Notes: a model not told the origin generated them from the sequence alone. DNA of 63,685 bases from Coxiellaceae bacterium (GCA_947478905.1 CANJXG010000004.1:1-63685); one strand, 5' to 3'. Shown: positions 1 through 11,122, numbered from the stretch's first letter. Program-made: numbers and translations.

Positions 1-141
1 CTACACTTACTACTTCCCAAGGTGCCCTGATCCCGAGTGCCATCGAAAATAAATACTCACTATTCATGTAATGCTCCAGCGTAATGTTACCTAACTTATT
101 TCTTTAAGTACATTATACTCTAGCCACTCAGATCCTCATAG

Positions 142-441
142 AGCCATAATAATTCTCAATATTATATTTGTGTTAATCCTGAGAAGAAGGCGTTAGAATA
201 CAGTGCGCTTGTAAATAACACAGGTACAGTTGATTCTGAGGCTCTTAAATTACTCTGTGAAGATGCGGTATTGTTAGCAGAAAAAGGGGCTGTTTTTGAT
301 TTAAGTGATACAGCTGAAAATATCCAACCAGCAGTAGAACAAGCATTAAGAAAAGCGATAGGAGAGCCTCCTAAAAAGGAGATTACAATTACGTATAATG
401 GGTTATCTCCAAAATTAGAATCTCCTAGATTATCTAGCTAG
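142..441 (+). pseudogene. 3' remnant of an unrecognised gene
   Basis: An open frame runs from just after a stop at 139-141 to a TAG ending at 441 and encodes about 99 codons without a usable ATG or GTG start or ribosome site. The last 85 residues look protein-like: they are acidic, Ala- and Glu-rich, and end in LESPRLSS. I do not recognise the family. Its stop lies inside the 3' end of holA, so the two converge and overlap by 8 bases. It is probably the tail of a broken gene. Bases 1-141 hold nothing I can identify. Confidence 0.4.
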
Positions 442-1474
442 TAGATATTTTTAAACATAAATCTATTAAATCTCTCCAAGCTTGTGGGGTGTTCCCGGTT
501 TTAAAATCGATATCCATTTGATGAGTTTGCTGCAGCGCTTTGTTTAATACTGCTAAGGGTAATCGTTTGACTGCCATAGTATATAAAGGCGCAGAGCGTG
601 ACCAAACCGATACAGCTTGGAGCGCTTGGGGTAAAGCAATGCCGTTATTGAGTTGATAATGTAAACTGATTAATACTTTTAATACTTTAGAAATAGACCA
701 TAAAATTAATATAGCTTCACTAGGATTAAGTGCTGACAACACTTTTAAAGTTTGCTCAGAATCACTTTGTAAAATCGCATCTTGTAAATCAAATACCGTA
801 AAGCGAGATTGTTTGGTGAGAGACATTATGCCTTGATACTGTTCTAGGGTAATAGCGGTCATTTTTTCAGGGGTGCTATAAATAAAATCCAGCATGGCTA
901 TTTCTTGATGCGCTGCTAAGAGGTTTCCTTCATTTTGTTGGGTTATAGCTTGAAGTACCTCAGGGGCTAGTTTTAATTTTTTTTGCGCACTCGTTTGTAA
1001 AATCCAATTAGATAATTGAGTTTTATTTAAGACATAATGAGGTATGACAACCGTATGATTATAAGAATGTTGAGTTAAAGCGCTAAACCAGGCTGATTTT
1101 TGAACGGCAGGACTGAGTTGCCCCGCTCGCACTAGAAAAAGAATATTAGTATTATTAGATAATAATAAAGGGATTTGTTTAAAAAGTGCAATGCCTTGAT
1201 CATTTAATTTTGGCTGATGTAAAATGAGTTCAATTATTTTTTTTTCGCAAAAAAGCGACCCCATAGTAAAAGCATAGGAAAATGCATCCCAATCAAAAGA
1301 AGCTGCAGATTCTAATGTAAAAAGTAATCTTTCGCTATAGCCCGCAGTGGTGGCAAAAGAGCGAAGATAATCTGCAGATTCTTGAAGTAAAAAGGGCTCT
1401 TCTCCAAATAAAAGATAAAGAGAGTACAACTTTTTATTGACACTGACTGTAAGGTGTTCGGGACGTACTTGCAT
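434..1474 (-). CDS. holA: DNA polymerase III subunit delta (HolA)
   Basis: Encodes the delta subunit of the clamp-loader complex, which opens the beta sliding clamp and loads it onto primed DNA. The 346-aa length fits the family. The N-terminal stretch LYLLFGEEPFLLQESADYLR is the typical HolA opening (Y-x-L-x-G-x-E-x-F-L-x-Q-E). The start ATG overlaps the lptE stop as TAATG, so the two are translationally coupled, as in the usual lptE-holA pair. In most Gammaproteobacteria nadD follows holA; here an unrelated fragment follows instead. Confidence 0.93.
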   Translation of the reverse strand: MQVRPEHLTVSVNKKLYSLYLLFGEEPFLLQESADYLRSFATTAGYSERLLFTLESAASFDWDAFSYAFTMGSLFCEKKIIELILHQPKLNDQGIALFKQIPLLLSNNTNILFLVRAGQLSPAVQKSAWFSALTQHSYNHTVVIPHYVLNKTQLSNWILQTSAQKKLKLAPEVLQAITQQNEGNLLAAHQEIAMLDFIYSTPEKMTAITLEQYQGIMSLTKQSRFTVFDLQDAILQSDSEQTLKVLSALNPSEAILILWSISKVLKVLISLHYQLNNGIALPQALQAVSVWSRSAPLYTMAVKRLPLAVLNKALQQTHQMDIDFKTGNTPQAWRDLIDLCLKISTS

Positions 1475-1974
1475 TATACGGTTAACTGTACAAGTAACTG
1501 TTGCACGACGTCTATAATCATTTCATCTTCAATAATCGCTTTTTCTGCCATATCTGCTAAATTCTGATTGATATTTAATTGACGAAAACGTCTCACTATA
1601 ATAGTGTGCCGTCTGGTTTTTTTTTGGTTATTAGAATAATATTCATATTCATATTCCATTTCAAGGGTTAAGGTTTCACATCGAATTTCGCCATCGGCAC
1701 CATAGGCAAAAGGTCGTTCAATGAATTTATGATTGAGAATAATAATTCTAGGCGTGTTTGGACAGTCCTTAGAAAGGACTTTGATTTTTTTAGCTTCTAA
1801 ATTATATCTTAATTCTTTATAGATTGGATCAAAATAATCATCTGGGCAAATAGTAACGGTTTGAAAAGGGTACGTATAAGGAGTTTGACTTCCACGTAAG
1901 TGAAAGCCGCACCCAGATAAATGAGGCACTAATAAAAAGAGTCCTATTAAAAAAAAGATTAATTTTATACGCAT
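1474..1974 (-). CDS. lptE: LPS-assembly lipoprotein LptE
   Basis: LptE is an outer-membrane lipoprotein that forms a plug complex with LptD and delivers lipopolysaccharide to the cell surface. The 166-aa product has a lipoprotein signal peptide ending in the lipobox LSGC at about residues 19-22, followed at once by the family hallmark GFHLRG. The gene lies between leuS, whose 3' end it overlaps by 10 bases, and holA, matching the conserved leuS-lptE-holA order. The C-terminal part with alternating charged beta-strand-like segments is normal for LptE. Confidence 0.92.
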   Translation of the reverse strand: MRIKLIFFLIGLFLLVPHLSGCGFHLRGSQTPYTYPFQTVTICPDDYFDPIYKELRYNLEAKKIKVLSKDCPNTPRIIILNHKFIERPFAYGADGEIRCETLTLEMEYEYEYYSNNQKKTRRHTIIVRRFRQLNINQNLADMAEKAIIEDEMIIDVVQQLLVQLTV

Positions 1975-4385
1975 ACAATATTAATTAATTTTTTAGGCAC
2001 AATAATTATTTTTTTAATGCTTTTTCCTTCTATATGGCGTTTTACAGATTCATGCGCCAGAGCAGTGTGTTCAATAATAGGGTTGAGTGCATCGGTAGCA
2101 ACCATGATATGCCCGCGCATTTTTCCATTGATTTGAATGCTCATTTGTATTGTGTCACACACAATGGCACGCGAGTCAAATTCTGGCCAAGGCGCATTAA
2201 TAATCGCCGTTTTATGGCCTAAGGCTTCCCATAATACATGCGTAATGTGCGGTACTATCGGGGAGAGCATTAACACAATCGTTTCATAGGCTTTTTGCTT
2301 GAGTTCATAATCTGCCTTTGAGTGGATTTTAAAATTGTTTAAATGATTAATAAGTTCCATAATAGCCGCTATAGCAGTATTAAAAGTATGGCGACGTTCA
2401 AAGTCATCGGTTACTTTTTGAATGGTTACATGCAAGATGCGTTTGGTTTCTTTATAAGCAGGGCTTGGTGTATCTTCAGTAATGGTTGGAGCTGGCATAA
2501 AAATATGCGTTCTTACTGTTTTCCATAGACGTTTTAAAAAACGAAAGGCACCTTGTACTCCTGCATCAGACCATTCTAAAGATTGTTCTGGAGGAGAGGT
2601 GAATAAAATAAATAAACGCAGTGTATCTGCTCCGTAGGTATCCATTAAAGGTTGAGGATCAATGGTGTTGCCTTTTGATTTAGACATTTTAGCACCATCT
2701 TTTAGAACCATGCCTTGTGTTAATAGACGGGTAAAAGGTTCATTACTTTTAACTAGCCCAAAATCGCGAATGACTTTATGGAAAAAACGGGCATATAATA
2801 AATGTAAAATAGCATGTTCAATCCCACCAATATATTGATCCACAGGGGCCCAATAATTTACCCTTTCATCTAGCATTTTTTCATTTTGATCTGGGCATGC
2901 AAAACGCAGTTGATACCAAGAAGATTCTACAAAAGTATCAAAGGTATCGGTTTCGCGCTTGGCCGCTTGATTACATTTTGGGCACTTTACGGTGTAAAAT
3001 TCTGGCATACTTGCTAAGGGCGATCCAGAGCCTTGAGGCGTGACATTTTCCGGTAATTTTACTGGCAAATCCGATTCTGGTACAGGCACATCGCCGCAGG
3101 TTTCACAATGAATAATAGGAATAGGGGTTCCCCAGTAGCGTTGGCGAGAAATCCCCCAGTCTCTTAAACGAAAATGCACCTGACGTTGACCAATCTTTAA
3201 TTCCTCGAGCTTGTCGCTAATACGCTCTTTTGCGAGTTCAGTCGTTAAATTATTAAACTCATCCGAGTTAATTAAAATATTTTCTTCATTAATAACGATT
3301 TTGACAGGTAAATTATATTTTTTAGAAAATTCTTGATCGCGCTCATCATGGGCGGGAACTGCCATCACCGCACCGGTGCCATAGTCTAGCAAGACATAAT
3401 TGGCAATCCAAATAGGCAGTTTCTCTTTAGTAAAGGGATGAATAGCATATAATCCAGTAGCTATGCCTTTTTTCTCCATGGTTGCTAGATCAGCTTCTGC
3501 GACCTTACCGTGTTGGCATTCATCAATAAAACTTTGTAATGCTAGATTTTTGCTAAGGGCAAGTTGTGCTAAAGGATGCTGAGCAGCAATAGCAACATAG
3601 GTCACGCCCATGATAGTGTCATGACGGGTGGTATACACTTCTAATGCATCAGTATTAGGATGATCCACTTCAAATTTAAAAGTAACGCCTTGTGAGCGAC
3701 CAATCCAATTTCGTTGCATGGTTTTAACTTGTTCTGGCCAATCGGGGAGCGAATCTAAATCCGTTAAGAGTTCTTGTGCATAATCGGATATTTTAAAAAA
3801 CCACTGCGAGATATTTTTACGCTCAACCACCGCGCCCGAGCGCCATCCTTTGCCATCAATCACTTGTTCATTGGCTAAAACAGTTTGATCAATAGGATCC
3901 CAATTTACCATGGCATTTTTTTTATAGACTAAGCCTTTTTCAAGCATTTTAATAAAAAGCCACTGTTCCCATCGATAATATTTTGGATCACAGGTTGCAA
4001 ATTCTCTGTCCCAGTTAAAATTTAACCCTAACCTTTTAAGCTGCGTGCGCATATGATCAATATTTTGATAGGTCCACTGTGCAGGGGGAATTTTATTTTT
4101 AATAGCGGCATTTTCTGCCGGCAAACCAAAAGCATCCCATCCGATAGGATGGAGTACGTTTTTGCCTTGCATACGTGCAAATCCAGCAATAACAGCGCCT
4201 AGCGTATAATTGCGCACATGTCCTACATGGAGTGCCCCACTAGGATAGGGAAACATGCTGAGACAATAGAATTTTTCTTTAGTGGGATCTTCTATGGTTT
4301 TAAATACATTATTTTGCTCCCAAAAAAGCTGAGTTTGAGACTCAACTTTTTCTGGGTGGTATTGTTCTGGTAAAGACTGAGTCAT
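1965..4385 (-). CDS. leuS: Leucyl-tRNA synthetase
   Basis: Class I aminoacyl-tRNA synthetase that charges tRNA-Leu in the cytoplasm. The HIGH-type motif sits in [16 protein letters not shown] near residue 47, and the KMSKS loop in [13 protein letters not shown] near residue 565. An editing (CP1) domain lies between them, with the T-rich pocket region and [16 protein letters not shown] near residue 336. Two CxxC pairs (CETCGD and CPKC) form the zinc-ribbon insertion. At 806 aa it is somewhat shorter than the E. coli enzyme (860 aa), but the C-terminus ends in the normal VPKKLINIV. It is followed by lptE with a short overlap. Confidence 0.97.
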   Translation of the reverse strand: MTQSLPEQYHPEKVESQTQLFWEQNNVFKTIEDPTKEKFYCLSMFPYPSGALHVGHVRNYTLGAVIAGFARMQGKNVLHPIGWDAFGLPAENAAIKNKIPPAQWTYQNIDHMRTQLKRLGLNFNWDREFATCDPKYYRWEQWLFIKMLEKGLVYKKNAMVNWDPIDQTVLANEQVIDGKGWRSGAVVERKNISQWFFKISDYAQELLTDLDSLPDWPEQVKTMQRNWIGRSQGVTFKFEVDHPNTDALEVYTTRHDTIMGVTYVAIAAQHPLAQLALSKNLALQSFIDECQHGKVAEADLATMEKKGIATGLYAIHPFTKEKLPIWIANYVLLDYGTGAVMAVPAHDERDQEFSKKYNLPVKIVINEENILINSDEFNNLTTELAKERISDKLEELKIGQRQVHFRLRDWGISRQRYWGTPIPIIHCETCGDVPVPESDLPVKLPENVTPQGSGSPLASMPEFYTVKCPKCNQAAKRETDTFDTFVESSWYQLRFACPDQNEKMLDERVNYWAPVDQYIGGIEHAILHLLYARFFHKVIRDFGLVKSNEPFTRLLTQGMVLKDGAKMSKSKGNTIDPQPLMDTYGADTLRLFILFTSPPEQSLEWSDAGVQGAFRFLKRLWKTVRTHIFMPAPTITEDTPSPAYKETKRILHVTIQKVTDDFERRHTFNTAIAAIMELINHLNNFKIHSKADYELKQKAYETIVLMLSPIVPHITHVLWEALGHKTAIINAPWPEFDSRAIVCDTIQMSIQINGKMRGHIMVATDALNPIIEHTALAHESVKRHIEGKSIKKIIIVPKKLINIVCV

Positions 4386-4432
4386 GAGTTTACTTAAATA
4401 TCCTATGATCGTTAAAAATTCTATAAATTATA

Positions 4433-5992
4433 TCATTTTTTTCGTTTAATAGGCATCCAAGCAAGCAGGAGTAGCACACCAAAACTTCCTAATAGAGGCC
4501 CCATACCATATTGAACCCAAGGGGTTGCTTTATCCATAGCCCATACTACATCTTTTAAAACAAAGGTTTCAAATTGAGGGGCAATAGATTGTATTGCCCC
4601 TGTGGGCGTAATAATAGCAGTGAGCCCTGTGTTGGCAGCGCGTAATACATACCGTCCTGTTTCAAGCGCTCTAAATTGAGCGATCTCTAAATGCTGATTA
4701 GGCCCAATAGAGTTTCCAAACCAGGTATCATTACTCACGGTGATAATCAGATCGGCGAGCGTATAAGTAGGTCCTGATTGAAGCGTTTTTCTTACTAAAT
4801 TAGGATAGGCAATTTCATAACAAATAGCAGGGGCTATTTTGAGATTTTTTGCTAATAAAGGAATGGGATTATCTTGTGCACTCAAAAACGACGACATGGG
4901 TACATTAAAAAAGTTAATCATTCCGCGTAACCATTTTTCAAATGGGATATATTCTCCAAAAGGAACGAGTTGTTGTTTAAAGTAAAAACCAGATCCCTCT
5001 CCAATGCTGATGAGTGCATTATAATACGCAGTGGATCCGCCAGCATCTTGAGTTTGAACCGGCACGCCTGTGATTAAACTAGCGTGATATTGTTTTAAAG
5101 AGACATCCATTTCTTTAATGAGATCTTCAGATGCAGGTAAGGGGATAGGGATGGCAGATTCTGGCCAAACAATGAGATCAGGTTTCACACTTGATTTTAG
5201 ATCAAGGCTGGTTAAATCTTGATATTTTTTAATAGTATTGGAAACTTCTTGAGGATCCCAACGTAATAATTGTGGAATATTCCCTTGAACTAAAGAGACA
5301 TTTAAAGCAGGACCCTTACGGTCGGTCCAGGTGAAAGTTTTATGAATATAGGTTACCCCGCCCCATAAAAGTATTAATATCAGTATTAACGAATTTCTTA
5401 AAAGCGGAATTTGTTTATTTTCATAAATATAATCAAAAATGCAATATAGAACACTTGCAGTCAGGACGGTAGCCCAAGATACGAGCCAAATGCCTCCTAA
5501 GGGGGCTAAGGCACTGAGGTTAGTCCCCAATTGGCTATATCCTATATAAAGCCAAGGAAGCCCAGTAAATGCCCATCCTCTTAATATATCAAAGAGCACC
5601 CAGATTACGGGAAAAGCGAGCACGCAGCGTTGAAAATTATTATTAGGAAATAATTTGACTACGATATAGCTCATAAAAGCAGGAAATAGAGCAATACAAA
5701 AAGTAAATACACTAGTCATGATAATAGCCAATGGCATGGGTGTAGGGCCATAATCATGAATACTCACATAAATCCATGAAATCCCAAATCCAAATAACCC
5801 CAACCCAAAGCACCATCCTAATAAAAAGCTTTTTTTAGCGGAGGCTTGGCTTAGGCAAAATAATAAAATAGCCGGGGCTAAAAAGGCCGCTATTTCATAA
5901 TTAAAGGGCGCTAAAGACAGAGGTAAAATACCCCCTCCTGCAATAGCAAGAAGATAGGGGAGAAGTGACTCTAGTTTTTTAAATAGCTTCAT
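4433..5992 (-). CDS. lnt: Apolipoprotein N-acyltransferase Lnt
   Basis: Inner-membrane enzyme that adds the third acyl chain to the N-terminal cysteine of lipoproteins so that the Lol system can export them. The N-terminal ~200 residues carry six or more hydrophobic segments, followed by a nitrilase-like periplasmic domain. The catalytic triad is visible: Glu in VWPESAIP (about residue 279), Lys after this in the central domain, and Cys in PAICYE (about residue 392), at positions like those of E. coli Lnt (E267, K335, C387). It is 519 aa long. The gene lies between corC and leuS, the conserved order. Confidence 0.95.
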   Translation of the reverse strand: MKLFKKLESLLPYLLAIAGGGILPLSLAPFNYEIAAFLAPAILLFCLSQASAKKSFLLGWCFGLGLFGFGISWIYVSIHDYGPTPMPLAIIMTSVFTFCIALFPAFMSYIVVKLFPNNNFQRCVLAFPVIWVLFDILRGWAFTGLPWLYIGYSQLGTNLSALAPLGGIWLVSWATVLTASVLYCIFDYIYENKQIPLLRNSLILILILLWGGVTYIHKTFTWTDRKGPALNVSLVQGNIPQLLRWDPQEVSNTIKKYQDLTSLDLKSSVKPDLIVWPESAIPIPLPASEDLIKEMDVSLKQYHASLITGVPVQTQDAGGSTAYYNALISIGEGSGFYFKQQLVPFGEYIPFEKWLRGMINFFNVPMSSFLSAQDNPIPLLAKNLKIAPAICYEIAYPNLVRKTLQSGPTYTLADLIITVSNDTWFGNSIGPNQHLEIAQFRALETGRYVLRAANTGLTAIITPTGAIQSIAPQFETFVLKDVVWAMDKATPWVQYGMGPLLGSFGVLLLLAWMPIKRKK

Positions 5993-6116
5993 TGTATGAC
6001 TCTTTTTATAGTAATAGAATTTAGAAGAATTGTATTCTATTTAGTCTATCTGATTGAGCGCATAGGTCAATTTTGTGTTTATTTTGTTAGTTTGCTTACT
6101 TCTGGACCTCTATATA

Positions 6117-6950
6117 TTATACTTTTTCAAATTCTACTACTTTTTTAAACTTCACACCCAATAAGCGAATGCGCCTATCATTGGCTCTTAATACCGTAAA
6201 TTCAATATTTTGAATCACGACGGTTTCACCACGCGCGGGTAAATGCCCAAAACCTTGTAACACAAGCCCACCAATTGTATCAAATTCTTCATCACTAAAA
6301 TGCGTGTTAAAATAGTCATTAAATTCGGAAATAGGGGTAAGTGCTTGTACCGAATAATTATTTTTAGTATGTTTTTGAATAGTCACCGCTTCATCAACAT
6401 CATGTTCATCTTCAATTTCACCCACGATTTGTTCTAAAACATCTTCAATGGTGACCAATCCTGTAACACTACCATACTCATCCACGACGATAGCCATATG
6501 ATTACGATTCGCCTTAAATTCATTTAATAAAAGATCTAACCGTTTACTTTCAGGAATAAAAACAGCAGGACGAATTATTTCTTTAAGAGAAAATTTAGCC
6601 GCGTTGGTATAATATAAAAGCAAATCTTTAGCATGTAAAATACCCACTACTTCATCTTTTGTGTCACTCGTCACCGGCAGACGGGCATAGCTAGAATCAA
6701 TGATAATTGGTAGTACCTCTTCTAAGGTCATATCTTTTTTAAGAGATACCATTTGTGAACGAGGCACCATAATTTCACTTGCCTCCATTTCAGAGACATG
6801 TAAAACACCCTCTATCATTGCAAAGGCTTGCGTATTGAGTAATTTACGGTGTAGTGCTTTTCGCAAAAAAGACAGGAATTGTTTTTTATTTTTTGGCTCT
6901 CTTAATAAAATTTGACTAATGCGTTTTAGCCAAGAGCTGTTAGATTTCAT
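6117..6950 (-). CDS. corC: CorC/YbeX-type CBS-domain protein
   Basis: A cytoplasmic protein of the CorC/HlyC family with two CBS domains (about residues 60-180; VPRSQMVSL and VVDEYGSVTGLVTIEDVLEQ are typical) followed by a CorC_HlyC transporter-associated domain whose hallmark is DEEFDTIGGLV near residue 222. It is linked to magnesium/cobalt efflux and, through its neighbours ybeY and lnt, to envelope and ribosome maintenance. The 277-aa length is normal. Its ATG overlaps the ybeY stop by four bases (ATGA), indicating one transcription unit. The molecular function of this family is still debated. Confidence 0.9.
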   Translation of the reverse strand: MKSNSSWLKRISQILLREPKNKKQFLSFLRKALHRKLLNTQAFAMIEGVLHVSEMEASEIMVPRSQMVSLKKDMTLEEVLPIIIDSSYARLPVTSDTKDEVVGILHAKDLLLYYTNAAKFSLKEIIRPAVFIPESKRLDLLLNEFKANRNHMAIVVDEYGSVTGLVTIEDVLEQIVGEIEDEHDVDEAVTIQKHTKNNYSVQALTPISEFNDYFNTHFSDEEFDTIGGLVLQGFGHLPARGETVVIQNIEFTVLRANDRRIRLLGVKFKKVVEFEKV

Positions 6951-7453
6951 GTTTGCTCCTGATAATCAGATTGATAAGGATCACAAAATCCTAATGTTTT
7001 TAAAATAGCTTTTTCATAGGATTCCATTTCTTGTGCTTGGTTCTCTAATATATGATCATATCCTAGTAAATGTAATGTGCTGTGTACAACCATATGCGCC
7101 CAATGCGCTTGTAAATTTTTATGTTGAGTGTGAGCCTCTTGTTCAACAATAGAAGCACACAAAACAATATCTCCTAGCTCTTGTTCATCAAATAGCTGAT
7201 GCATATCTTCAGACATATGATTAGGAAAAGACAGTACATTGGTTGGTGTGTTTTTGTTTCTATAGGTGCTATTTAACGTTTGTATTTCTGCTTCATCGAC
7301 CACTCTTAGCGTGAGGGTCATGATAGGATGATGCAGTTTATGATGATGCGCCTGTAAGGTAGTGTGAATCCAATGTTCTAGAGTTTCTAGAGAAGGGATA
7401 GTTGCTTTGCAAGCTTCTTGTAAGTCTAATTCTAATTCAAAAGATGAAATCAC
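6947..7453 (-). CDS. ybeY: Endoribonuclease YbeY (rRNA maturation)
   Basis: Zinc-dependent endoribonuclease required for 16S rRNA 3' maturation and ribosome quality control. The metal site is the C-terminal H-x3-H-x5-H signature HSTLHLLGYDH near residues 127-137. The preceding NVLSFP segment is also conserved. It is 168 aa long, slightly longer than E. coli YbeY (155). It lies between ybeZ and corC with an ATGA overlap to the latter, the usual miaB-ybeZ-ybeY-ybeX order. Confidence 0.95.
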   Translation of the reverse strand: MISSFELELDLQEACKATIPSLETLEHWIHTTLQAHHHKLHHPIMTLTLRVVDEAEIQTLNSTYRNKNTPTNVLSFPNHMSEDMHQLFDEQELGDIVLCASIVEQEAHTQHKNLQAHWAHMVVHSTLHLLGYDHILENQAQEMESYEKAILKTLGFCDPYQSDYQEQT

Positions 7454-7461
7454 GAGATGGC

Positions 7462-8457
7462 CTATTTTTTAGAGAATTGGGTATTGTCATCGTACGCTTG
7501 ATACGCTTTTACAATATGTTGAACAAGAGGATGGCGAACGACATCAGAGGCATTAAAATGGGTAAACTCAATACCAGGGATATTTTGTAAAATATGAATA
7601 GCTTGGTTGAGTCCCGATGGGTGCGATTTATCAAGATCAATTTGAGTAATATCACCCGTTATTATGGCTTTTGAATTACAACCCAAACGGGTTAAAAACA
7701 TTTTCATTTGCTCTATAGTCGTATTTTGTCCTTCATCTAGCAATACAAAAGCATCATTGAGGGTTCGACCACGCATATAGGCTAAGGGCGCTAACTCAAT
7801 CACATTGCGCTCGATTAAGGTAATGACTTTATCAAGGCCTAACATTTCATATAAAGCATCAAATAAAGGTCTTAAATAGGGATCAATTTTTTGACTTAAA
7901 TCCCCTGGTAAAAATCCTAAATGTTCTCCTGCCTCTACGGCAGGGCGTACTAGAATAATGCGTTGTACTTGATCTGCTTCTAAAGCGGCGACCGCACAAG
8001 CAACGGCTAGATACGTTTTGCCTGTACCTGCAGGTCCAATTCCAAAATTAATGTCATTTTCTAAAATTTTATTGATATATTTTAGTTGGTTTTCTGTTCT
8101 GGGTCTAATGCATTTACGGCCTATCTCTATAGTAAGTTGGGTATCTTCTTTAAGAATAGGGTGCTTGTGAGCAAGAGTCTTTGCATTAGGGGTCTGCAAA
8201 TAAAAATGTACTGTTTCCAAAGAGAGTTCGGAGGTGGTTTTGGTAAGTTCATACATTCCTTCGATGGCATTTTGGGCTTTGAGCACTAATTTTTTTGAGC
8301 CTAATAGAGTGAAGTGATTACCTCTATTGTGAATCTCAATATGGAGTGTATTTTCAATATGACGAAGATGTTCATCGAAACGCCCGCTTAATATCATTAA
8401 GCGACGATTGTCTGCTGGCTCTAGAGTGAATTGTATAGAATGTAATGTTGTGCCCAT
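7462..8457 (-). CDS. ybeZ: PhoH-family ATPase YbeZ
   Basis: Cytoplasmic P-loop ATPase of the PhoH-like family, thought to work with YbeY in RNA and ribosome metabolism. The Walker A motif is FGIGPAGTGKTYLAVACAVA (near residue 138) and the Walker B is VLLDEGQNTT (near residue 240). A KH-like N-terminal region (residues 1-70) precedes them. It is 331 aa long. The start lies directly before the miaB stop with no gap, and ybeY follows after 8 bases, so miaB-ybeZ-ybeY-corC is one operon. Confidence 0.94.
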   Translation of the reverse strand: MGTTLHSIQFTLEPADNRRLMILSGRFDEHLRHIENTLHIEIHNRGNHFTLLGSKKLVLKAQNAIEGMYELTKTTSELSLETVHFYLQTPNAKTLAHKHPILKEDTQLTIEIGRKCIRPRTENQLKYINKILENDINFGIGPAGTGKTYLAVACAVAALEADQVQRIILVRPAVEAGEHLGFLPGDLSQKIDPYLRPLFDALYEMLGLDKVITLIERNVIELAPLAYMRGRTLNDAFVLLDEGQNTTIEQMKMFLTRLGCNSKAIITGDITQIDLDKSHPSGLNQAIHILQNIPGIEFTHFNASDVVRHPLVQHIVKAYQAYDDNTQFSKK

Positions 8458-9801
8458 TTATAATTGAGTATAATCTATTTTTCCTCGTAATGAACCTCTT
8501 AGTGCCTGAGTAATTTCAATAGGTAGAAATTTTCCTATTAATCCAGGGTGGCCGCCTGTAAAATTCACAATACGATTGTTTTCTGTTCGACCAGTATATT
8601 CCATTGGATTTTTACGAGAAGGGCCTGTGACTAATATTTTAGGGCTGGTTCCAACCATAGCATCACTGATTTTTTGACCTTGCGCTAAAAGTTGCGCTTG
8701 TAAAATATCTAGACGTTGGCTTTTAATTTTTTCTGGAATTTTATTCTCTAAAGTGGCCGCAGGAGTGCCAGGTCTCTCACTAAATATAAAGCTATAAGAT
8801 TGATCAAAACCAATGTCTTTAACCAAGTTCAAAGTGTCTTCAAAGTCTTTATCGGTTTCACCTGGATAGCCGACTATGAAATCAGAAGAAATAGAAATAT
8901 CAGGACGTACGAGTCGTAATTTTTCTATTTTGGCTTTAAAAATATCTGCTGTATAGCCTCGTCCCATTAATTCTAAAATTCGATCACTGCCGCTTTGTAT
9001 AGGTAAGTGTAGGTGATTCGCTAATTCAGCGACTTCTTTATAAGCTTGAATCAAAGATTCTGAAAATTGTTTAGGATGAGAAGTGGAAAACCGAATCCGA
9101 CCAATTCCTTCTATTTGAGCAATATAAGTAATTAATAATCCTAAATCAGCAATTTTTCCATCGTGCATGGGGCCACGGTACGCGTTTACATTTTGCCCTA
9201 AAAGGGTTATTTCTCGCACGCCCTGTGCACTTAAGCCTGCGACTTCAGCAATTACATCATCAAAGGGTCTATTAATTTCTTCCCCTCGCGTATAGGGTAC
9301 AATACAATAAGAACAGTATTCACTACATCCTTCTTGTATAGAAACCAGTGCGGTAGGGCCATCTGCTTTAGCTTCAGGGAGTCTATCGAATTTTTCAATT
9401 TCAGGAAAGCTAATATCGATGGTAGGTCGATTAGTTTGTTGTCTTTTTTGTACAAGTTCAGGAAGTCTGTGCAGTGTTTGAGGACCAAATACTATATCTA
9501 CATCGGGTGCTCTACGAAAAATGTTCTCTCCCTCTGTACTGGCGACACATCCGCCCACCCCAATGAGGAGATCAGGATTTTTTTCTTTCAATAAACGCCA
9601 GCGACCTAACTCAGAAAATGTTTTCTGATCTGCTTTTTGTCGAATACTGCAGGTATTCATGACTATAAGCGTTGCTTTTTCAGGAGAATCTACCAGCTCA
9701 TAGCCGTCAGAGGCTTTTAAAGCTTCAGCCATGCGTTTGGAGTCATACTCATTCATCTGGCAGCCCCAGGTTTGTATGTATAGTAGTTTACTCTTACTCA
9801 T
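8458..9801 (-). CDS. miaB: tRNA-2-methylthio-N6-dimethylallyladenosine synthase MiaB
   Basis: Radical-SAM methylthiotransferase that converts i6A37 to ms2i6A37 in tRNAs reading UNN codons. The N-terminal MTTase domain begins with [13 protein letters not shown] and has further cluster cysteines in NTCSIR and GGCVAS. The radical-SAM CxxxCxxC triad is CSEYCSYC near residue 158, followed by [14 protein letters not shown] domain closes the protein. The 447-aa length is standard. It heads the ybeZ-ybeY-corC run and is separated from ychF by tRNA-Met. Confidence 0.96.
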   Translation of the reverse strand: MSKSKLLYIQTWGCQMNEYDSKRMAEALKASDGYELVDSPEKATLIVMNTCSIRQKADQKTFSELGRWRLLKEKNPDLLIGVGGCVASTEGENIFRRAPDVDIVFGPQTLHRLPELVQKRQQTNRPTIDISFPEIEKFDRLPEAKADGPTALVSIQEGCSEYCSYCIVPYTRGEEINRPFDDVIAEVAGLSAQGVREITLLGQNVNAYRGPMHDGKIADLGLLITYIAQIEGIGRIRFSTSHPKQFSESLIQAYKEVAELANHLHLPIQSGSDRILELMGRGYTADIFKAKIEKLRLVRPDISISSDFIVGYPGETDKDFEDTLNLVKDIGFDQSYSFIFSERPGTPAATLENKIPEKIKSQRLDILQAQLLAQGQKISDAMVGTSPKILVTGPSRKNPMEYTGRTENNRIVNFTGGHPGLIGKFLPIEITQALRGSLRGKIDYTQL

Positions 9802-9825
9802 AGTTTTTTATGTAGATTTTAAGAA

Positions 9826-9902
9826 TGGTGGCTATGGGTGGACTCGAACCACCGACCTCAGCATTATGAGTGCCGCGCTCTAACCAGCTGAGCTACATAG
9901 CC
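9826..9902 (-). tRNA. tRNA-Met (CAT), elongator type
   Basis: On the minus strand the 5' acceptor half GGCTATG (ending at 9902) pairs with CATAGCC at 9830-9836. It has a D-arm GCTC...GAGC, an anticodon loop CTCATAA (anticodon CAT at 9866-9868), a T-loop GTTCGAGTC, discriminator A and an encoded CCA at 9826-9828. The 7-bp perfect acceptor and elongator-like sequence distinguish it from initiator tRNA, which has a mismatch at the first pair. A tRNA-Met beside ychF is a conserved arrangement, for example in Pseudomonas. Confidence 0.95.
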
Positions 9903-9977
9903 AAATTTAGATTATTTATAAAGGTTGGACATATTCTCTCTGGATTTAGCATAAGTGTCAATAGGATATTACAAAAC

Positions 9978-11096
9978 TTAAACATTAAATCTAAAGTGCA
10001 TGATATCTCCATCTTGTACTATATATTCTTTACCTTCTAAGCGCCATTTTCCTGCCGCTTTGGCACCGGCTTCACCGTTGTGAGCAAAAAAATCTTCTAA
10101 AGCTATGACTTCAGCGCGAATAAATCCTTTTTCAAAATCGGTATGAATTTTTCCTGCGGCTTTTGGTGCGGTACAATTAATAGGAATAGTCCAGGCTCTA
10201 ACTTCTTGTACGCCAGCGGTAAAGTAGGTATTTAATTTTAATAATTGATATCCACTATGAATGACTCTGTCTAAACCAGGTTCAGATAAACCCATCCCTG
10301 CTAAAAAATCTTGTTTATCAGCTTCATCAAGCTCTGCAATTTCAGCCTCAATGGCTGCACAAACGGCAACCACCGTGCCAAATTCTTCTTGCGCTATTTG
10401 TTTGACAATATCTAGATAAGGATTATTATCAAATCCATTTTCTGCAACATTGGCAATAAACATAATGGGTTTAGCGGTTAATAGTTTTAAATTTTCAATT
10501 ATTTTAATATTATCTTGATTGCGAGATAAATCTTGTTCTAAATTACGGATAAAAGCACGAGCAGGCTTGCCTGAGTCTAAAAATTGTTTTAAAGGTTCAA
10601 AAATAGCGTGTTGCTCTATAGCCTCTTTATTGCCTGTTTTCGCTAGTTTTTGTGCTTTAGTAAGGGCTCTTTCAAGCAGATCAAGATCCGATAAAAGCAA
10701 TTCCGTATGAATGACCTCAATATCATCTTTAGGAGATATTTTATTAGCCACATGAATGACATCATCATCTTCAAAGCATCGTACTACATGGGCGATAGCA
10801 TCTGTTTCTCGAATATTGCCTAAAAATTTATTTCCTAAGCCTTCCCCTTTAGCAGCACCTTTAACTAAACCAGCAATATCTACAAATTCAATCATAGTAG
10901 GGATGACGTTTCCTACTGGTTTGACAATATCCGCAATTTTTTTAAGCCTTGGATCGGGAACCGGCACCACCCCCACATTGGGTTCAATGGTACAAAAAGG
11001 ATAATTGGCTGCTGCAATGCCTGCTTTGGTTAAAGCATTAAATAAAGTTGATTTTCCAACGTTGGGTAATCCAACAATTCCACATGTAAAGCCCAT
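9978..11096 (-). CDS. ychF: Redox-regulated ATPase YchF (OBG-family)
   Basis: P-loop ATPase/GTPase of the Obg-HflX class that binds ribosomes and responds to oxidative stress. [20 protein letters not shown] is the family start and contains Walker A; the G3-like motif is [11 protein letters not shown]. The C-terminal TGS domain ends in [15 protein letters not shown] chose the ATG at 11096 because it fits the family N-terminus and has a GAGGGG ribosome site about 9 bases upstream. A longer frame from 11126 would add ten residues and overlap the pth stop as ATGA, so translational coupling from there cannot be excluded. Confidence 0.95.
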   Translation of the reverse strand: MGFTCGIVGLPNVGKSTLFNALTKAGIAAANYPFCTIEPNVGVVPVPDPRLKKIADIVKPVGNVIPTMIEFVDIAGLVKGAAKGEGLGNKFLGNIRETDAIAHVVRCFEDDDVIHVANKISPKDDIEVIHTELLLSDLDLLERALTKAQKLAKTGNKEAIEQHAIFEPLKQFLDSGKPARAFIRNLEQDLSRNQDNIKIIENLKLLTAKPIMFIANVAENGFDNNPYLDIVKQIAQEEFGTVVAVCAAIEAEIAELDEADKQDFLAGMGLSEPGLDRVIHSGYQLLKLNTYFTAGVQEVRAWTIPINCTAPKAAGKIHTDFEKGFIRAEVIALEDFFAHNGEAGAKAAGKWRLEGKEYIVQDGDIMHFRFNV

Positions 11097-11122
11097 AAAA
11101 ATTTTCCCCTCGATCTGATTAA

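Noticed and set aside
4433-6116. Additional small plus-strand open frames over the housekeeping genes (for example within leuS, corC, ychF and the TPR gene)
   Set aside because: They lie antisense to strongly conserved genes, lack ribosome sites and resemble no proteins.
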